Origin: Bradyrhizobium sp. 186
GTDB lineage: Bacteria; Pseudomonadota; Alphaproteobacteria; Rhizobiales; Xanthobacteraceae
NCBI RefSeq assembly: GCF_023101685.1
Contig: NZ_CP082164.1
Span: 8,928,001 to 8,992,000 of the forward strand
Direction of reading: 5' to 3'
Length of the DNA: 64,000 nucleotides
How positions within the stretch are numbered: position 1 is the first letter of the stretch; every line of letters starts with the position of its first letter. Shown one piece after another: positions 60,637 to 64,000 of this stretch. The position numbers and the translations under genes were made by a program. Under the pieces are notes generated by a model, which did not search any database, was not told the origin of the DNA, and saw nothing but the letters and a program-made list of their open reading frames with translations.

Positions 60637-61152
60637 TCATCGGCGGTCCGTCTCCGGCTCGGGAACCAGCGGCGCGCCCCCGACGGAAACCGGCCCTTCT
60701 GGTTTAGGCGGGCGAGTGGCTCTTGTAGTCGGCTTTGAAGCGGCCTGGGCTGCTGGCGGACGAATATCTGCAGGAAGAGGCGCAGCAATGTTCTGCAGAG
60801 ACTCAATTCTTGAGGTCAGGGCTGCGATTTGATCTAACATCCGGTTCAAATCGGCTTGCTGCGCATCGATGTTGCGGTTAAGCGCTGAAATCTCCTCGCT
60901 CACCTCCTGTTGCCCCGACCGAATCTCCGAAAGGGCCGCCTTGTCTTCAGGTGACAACGCCGGCATTGGGACGACTTCACGTGCCGTTGACGCCTCGATC
61001 ATTCGGTCGATATGGGGCCAGTAAAATGCCCCCCCAACGCATAGCCCGATGAAGACGGCGACAAATCCAAAAACCCACGGAAGGCGTCTTGATGACTTCT
61101 GCAAGACGGGCGGCAACTCCGAACCGTTCGCTTGATCAATCACATCCATCAT
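60637..61152 (-). CDS. Small membrane protein with coiled coil
   Basis: A 171-residue protein with one membrane span near residues 30-50 (VFGFVAVFIGLCVGGAFYW), then a coiled coil (EEISALNRNIDAQQADLNRM, LDQIAALTSRIESLQNI) and a Pro-rich tail. ATG 61152 follows GAGAGAAAG; an upstream frame to 61206 is less likely. Function unknown. The sequence just upstream shares 13 bases with the BioR start region. Confidence 0.6.
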   Translation of the reverse strand: MMDVIDQANGSELPPVLQKSSRRLPWVFGFVAVFIGLCVGGAFYWPHIDRMIEASTAREVVPMPALSPEDKAALSEIRSGQQEVSEEISALNRNIDAQQADLNRMLDQIAALTSRIESLQNIAAPLPADIRPPAAQAASKPTTRATRPPKPEGPVSVGGAPLVPEPETDRR

Positions 61153-61206
61153 TCTTTCTCTCGATCTATAATGGCTCTCGTTGCCGCGATAGTAGATGAC
61201 GGTCAA

Positions 61207-62880
61207 GAGCGTCCATGCGAAAGTAATTGGTCATGCGCAGAAAGATATCGGGAAAGATCATGCCGCTTCAGCGTCCAACACGACTCTACTCGTTCAACGA
61301 ATCGATATTTTACCGCGCCAACAGGCACTCGGCGCATTAACGCTGCACAGGCAATGAAAAAAACGCACGATACGATCGCGGCCATAGCTCTAAGTACACT
61401 CGCGATGGCGCGGGCTCCTCCGCACTGGCGGCAATCTGCGGGGCGCACTGTCGAAAGATAAACAAGCACGCTCGCAGAAGGCGGGCTCAGCTAGCTTCTC
61501 AGATCAACTCTGCGCCCGAATGGATGGCTTAGGCAAAGTTAAGCTAGCCGATTGAGAGATGACGAATCGCGATCTATCAGAACGGGCGTTATCTGCGCGA
61601 GTCTAACAGCGAGCCATTTGACCAGGATCATGAGCCAGGAGCCACGGCTCCCTATGCCGGAATTTACCGGTGCATGGGCTGGCATCGCGAGATCGGCATC
61701 GTAGCGGGCCACGTCTTACCGCCACAAGGACATCATACGCACGCGGTGCATTTTTCAAGCGTGACCACCCGACAGTTCGCAGACTTACTCGGAAATACAA
61801 GGAATATTGATTTTTGACGACTGAGTGGGCTTATCTTTTCGACTTTGCAAGCCTAACAGGCTGCATTGAACGCGGCGGCATTTTCGCGGCGAGCTAAGAG
61901 CAAGCGCATCAGGTGTCAGCCGTTTCATAATTGCGATGGAGTTGGCGGGGAATTCTTCGGAATGCGTGGACTTCTGATCGTTTTTGTCGCGCTTACAATA
62001 GTCTTGGCAGCACGCGGCCGGCACCAAGATGGCTTTGTCCCGCGGCTGACCGCGTCCATGCCGCCAGTCAACGTGCCCTAGTCTTATGATCGTGGTCGAG
62101 TAGCTCGGCCATTCGGCTTTGCCCTCACAGATCCGGGCAGCCGGCTTTCCCGCACCCGGGCTCTTCCCGGGGGTAATCCGCGTCATATCCGCGCCTGTGC
62201 CCAAGTGCGAGTGATGGTGGAACGGGCAGACGGAAGCGTGCCGTCAGGGTCTCGAACTCGGACCAGCCCATGCGCCGACTTTTCTGGCTCCGCCGTCTCA
62301 GACAACGCAGCCAGCCCGACGTACTTCGCGGTAGAAGCCGTTGAGCGCTGGATAATCGTGCGGCCTGCCATAGTAGCCATAATGCCCACGCAGAACGGCG
62401 GCGAACCGCTTGTGCTGTGTGTCTGTGTTTCGGCATGGGATGCCGATAACGGCTCCCAATCCAACGCCGATTGACAAGCGGCCTCCTAGGCCTCGTGCTC
62501 ACGCGAGATCTTCTCTCGTCGCTTTCTTCCAATCATCCTTACGCTCTCCGGTGAGGCGATATACTTCTGTTCTCGGACCATTGGATAGATAAAAATAACC
62601 TGGACAGGCAGTACCGCGCTCGGCCAAATCGGTTCTGTTTTGTGACAACAGCCGCTTTTTCACCGTTGTGGATCCGTCGCGCGAAGCGTACCTCTTTCAA
62701 ATCACTCGACCGGGCATCCGGCCAACGTGGGTCATGCGCCGTCATAGTGATGGCGACGCTCGAATGCTACGAACTCCTCGCTAGCTCGCGATAGTATTCA
62801 ACCACAGTGCCAGCCTCACTCGAGTGTCACATGATAGCCCCGACATGAACCGCGGTTCGGACGGACGACCGGCGTACCTG
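61207..62880. other. Long region without a supportable gene
   Basis: Short frames on both strands (for example 61203-61469 minus, 61866-62081 plus, 62205-62474 plus) have no convincing ribosome site or domain. The stretch is probably decayed island DNA. Confidence 0.4.
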
Positions 62881-64000
62881 CTAAATAGCTTCGAAGTACC
62901 GCTGGCGTTCACAGTCGGAGACTCGATGTTGAATGGCTTCCCACTCCCATCGCCGGGAACGGGAGAACGCTTCAACAAACCTTTCTCCAAAAACGTCCAT
63001 CGCCTTTGGAGATTGTTCAAACCGGGATGTGGCCTCAGATAAGTTTCGGGGAAGCCGTTCAAACGGAGACTGTTTTTCCTCGCTTGCATCACCAACAATT
63101 GGAGCTGCCAACACAGCATTCTCTTCAATCCCCAGAATACCGGAGCCGATAGCACATGCGAGAGCCAGATAGGGGTTCACATCTGCGCCACTCAATCTGT
63201 ACTCAAGGCGGTGTGCAGACTTGTTTCCCGGAATGACCCGCACCGCACACGAACGATTGTCAACTCCCCAGCTAGGACAGGTTGGAGCCCAGTAGCCTGG
63301 CCGCAGCCTCTTATAGCTGTTCACGTTGGGCGCAGCGAGTACACAAAAGTCGTTCATATATTTCAGCTGTCCGCCGAGGAATTGGCTCATAGTTCTTGAG
63401 ATGTTGCGGCTTGCCTCGGCTTCGTAAAACGCATTTTGACCATTTGACGACATTGAAATGTGAATATGTCCCGACTGTCCCGGCCAATTCTCCGAAACCT
63501 TTGCCATAAACGTTGCCATCATACCCCGCTTCTGAGCCCAGGATTTCAACATCGACTTGAATACGACTGCTCGATCCGAAGCCTCCAGGGCATCACAATG
63601 ACGAAGCGATGCCTCAATCACCCCAGGCCCGGTTTCAAAGTGGAGCCCGCTGAGCGGCAATCTAGCATTCTCACAAAGCGCCAGAATCTCTTCGAATAGC
63701 TCATTACTGGCAAGGGTGCGCGCTACTGAATAGCCAAAAGGGCCCCTCGTCAGGGGGACCCATTGATCATAAGGCTTTTTCTCAATTGTCTCGGCGCTCT
63801 CATTAAACAGCATAAACTCGAACTCAAATCCAGCAGCACAACTGTATCCGTGGTCAGCAGCTCTTCGTAAGACCTTCCGCAAAACACCACGCGGGCAGAT
63901 GCTCTCATGGCCACCTGCAAACTCTGCGAGGTAAAGATACCGATCATGACGGTTAGACACCGGACGCGCTGTGCCTGACAGAACACGCAGGTTGGCGTCT
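62881..64000 (-). CDS. Glutamine synthetase family protein, 5' end beyond window
   Basis: The frame is open to the right edge (DANLRVLSGTARPV precedes the first GTG at 63960), so the true start lies outside. The preserved 373 residues contain GFEFEFMLF (metal Glu), LHFETGPGVIEASLRHCDAL, MAKVSENWPGQSGHIHISMS, NSYKRLRPGYWAPT and RLEYRLSGADVNPYLALACA, typical of the glutamine synthetase catalytic domain. It looks like the GlnT/PuuA-like branch that ligates glutamate to amines. The specific substrate cannot be told from sequence alone. Confidence 0.85.
   Translation of the reverse strand, partial: DANLRVLSGTARPVSNRHDRYLYLAEFAGGHESICPRGVLRKVLRRAADHGYSCAAGFEFEFMLFNESAETIEKKPYDQWVPLTRGPFGYSVARTLASNELFEEILALCENARLPLSGLHFETGPGVIEASLRHCDALEASDRAVVFKSMLKSWAQKRGMMATFMAKVSENWPGQSGHIHISMSSNGQNAFYEAEASRNISRTMSQFLGGQLKYMNDFCVLAAPNVNSYKRLRPGYWAPTCPSWGVDNRSCAVRVIPGNKSAHRLEYRLSGADVNPYLALACAIGSGILGIEENAVLAAPIVGDASEEKQSPFERLPRNLSEATSRFEQSPKAMDVFGERFVEAFSRSRRWEWEAIQHRVSDCERQRYFEAI

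Noticed and set aside
61203..61469. Minus-strand frame of 88 codons with one hydrophobic segment
   Set aside because: It starts with GTG without a ribosome site and has no recognisable family; too weak to annotate.

Overview
The window reads as part of the symbiosis island of a Bradyrhizobium-type root-nodule bacterium. The grounds are a complete Bradyrhizobium-style uptake hydrogenase cluster, a rhizobial gibberellin (GA) biosynthesis operon, a nifH remnant with a nif promoter, island-type biotin/pantothenate genes, and many broken insertion sequences. No rRNA, tRNA or CRISPR array was seen. Many genes here are decaying: frameshifts, premature stops and deletion joints are frequent.

Layout. 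1-8.4 kb: a PanC-like ligase and a pentapeptide-repeat protein, an IS630 scrap, a full IS1634-type element and a MATE efflux pump. 8.8-15.4 kb: a five-gene minus-strand operon of a flavin monooxygenase and an oligopeptide-type ABC importer. 15.4-24.3 kb: a mosaic of IS3/DUF2285, XRE regulators, IS630, an Mrr-like endonuclease pseudogene, a VapBC pair, a serine recombinase stub, ISKra4 and IS701 pieces. 24.4-33.8 kb: the GA operon, visibly richer in G+C than its surroundings, read on the minus strand in the order (CYP112 remnant)-CYP114-ferredoxin-SDR-CYP117-GGPS-CPS-KS-IDI. Just upstream lie a decayed nifH start, a near-perfect sigma-54 promoter and a NifA binding site. 34-35.3 kb: IS66 and IS21 remnants. 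35.5-53.7 kb: hupV(remnant)-hupSLCDFGHIJK-hypABFCDE-hypX-hoxA, all on the minus strand with mostly ATGA/TGATG overlaps. 54-61 kb: an integrase remnant, a small Cys-rich protein, a decayed bioB-panD-bioF-bioD operon with a divergent BioR-like regulator, a broken trpG-type amidotransferase, a PLP lyase and a small membrane protein. 62.9-64 kb: a glutamine-synthetase-family gene running off the right edge.

How it works together. The Hup/Hyp proteins would make and mature a membrane-bound [NiFe] hydrogenase that recycles H2 released by nitrogenase. Structural and maturation genes look intact, but the regulatory side is damaged: HupV is a fragment, hupU is absent, and HoxA has an in-frame amber codon plus a doubtful start. 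A sigma-54 promoter remains upstream of hupS, and a FixK/FNR-like box sits in the only large gap of the operon (hupF-hupG).

The GA operon appears to have been placed behind a nifH promoter by recombination, which would give it nitrogen-fixation (NifA) control. The same event, or a later one, removed almost all of CYP112. A frameshift in the SDR and an unusual in-frame KS-IDI read-through are further lesions or innovations to verify. If real, the pathway would be expected to stop at about GA12 or GA12-aldehyde instead of GA9.
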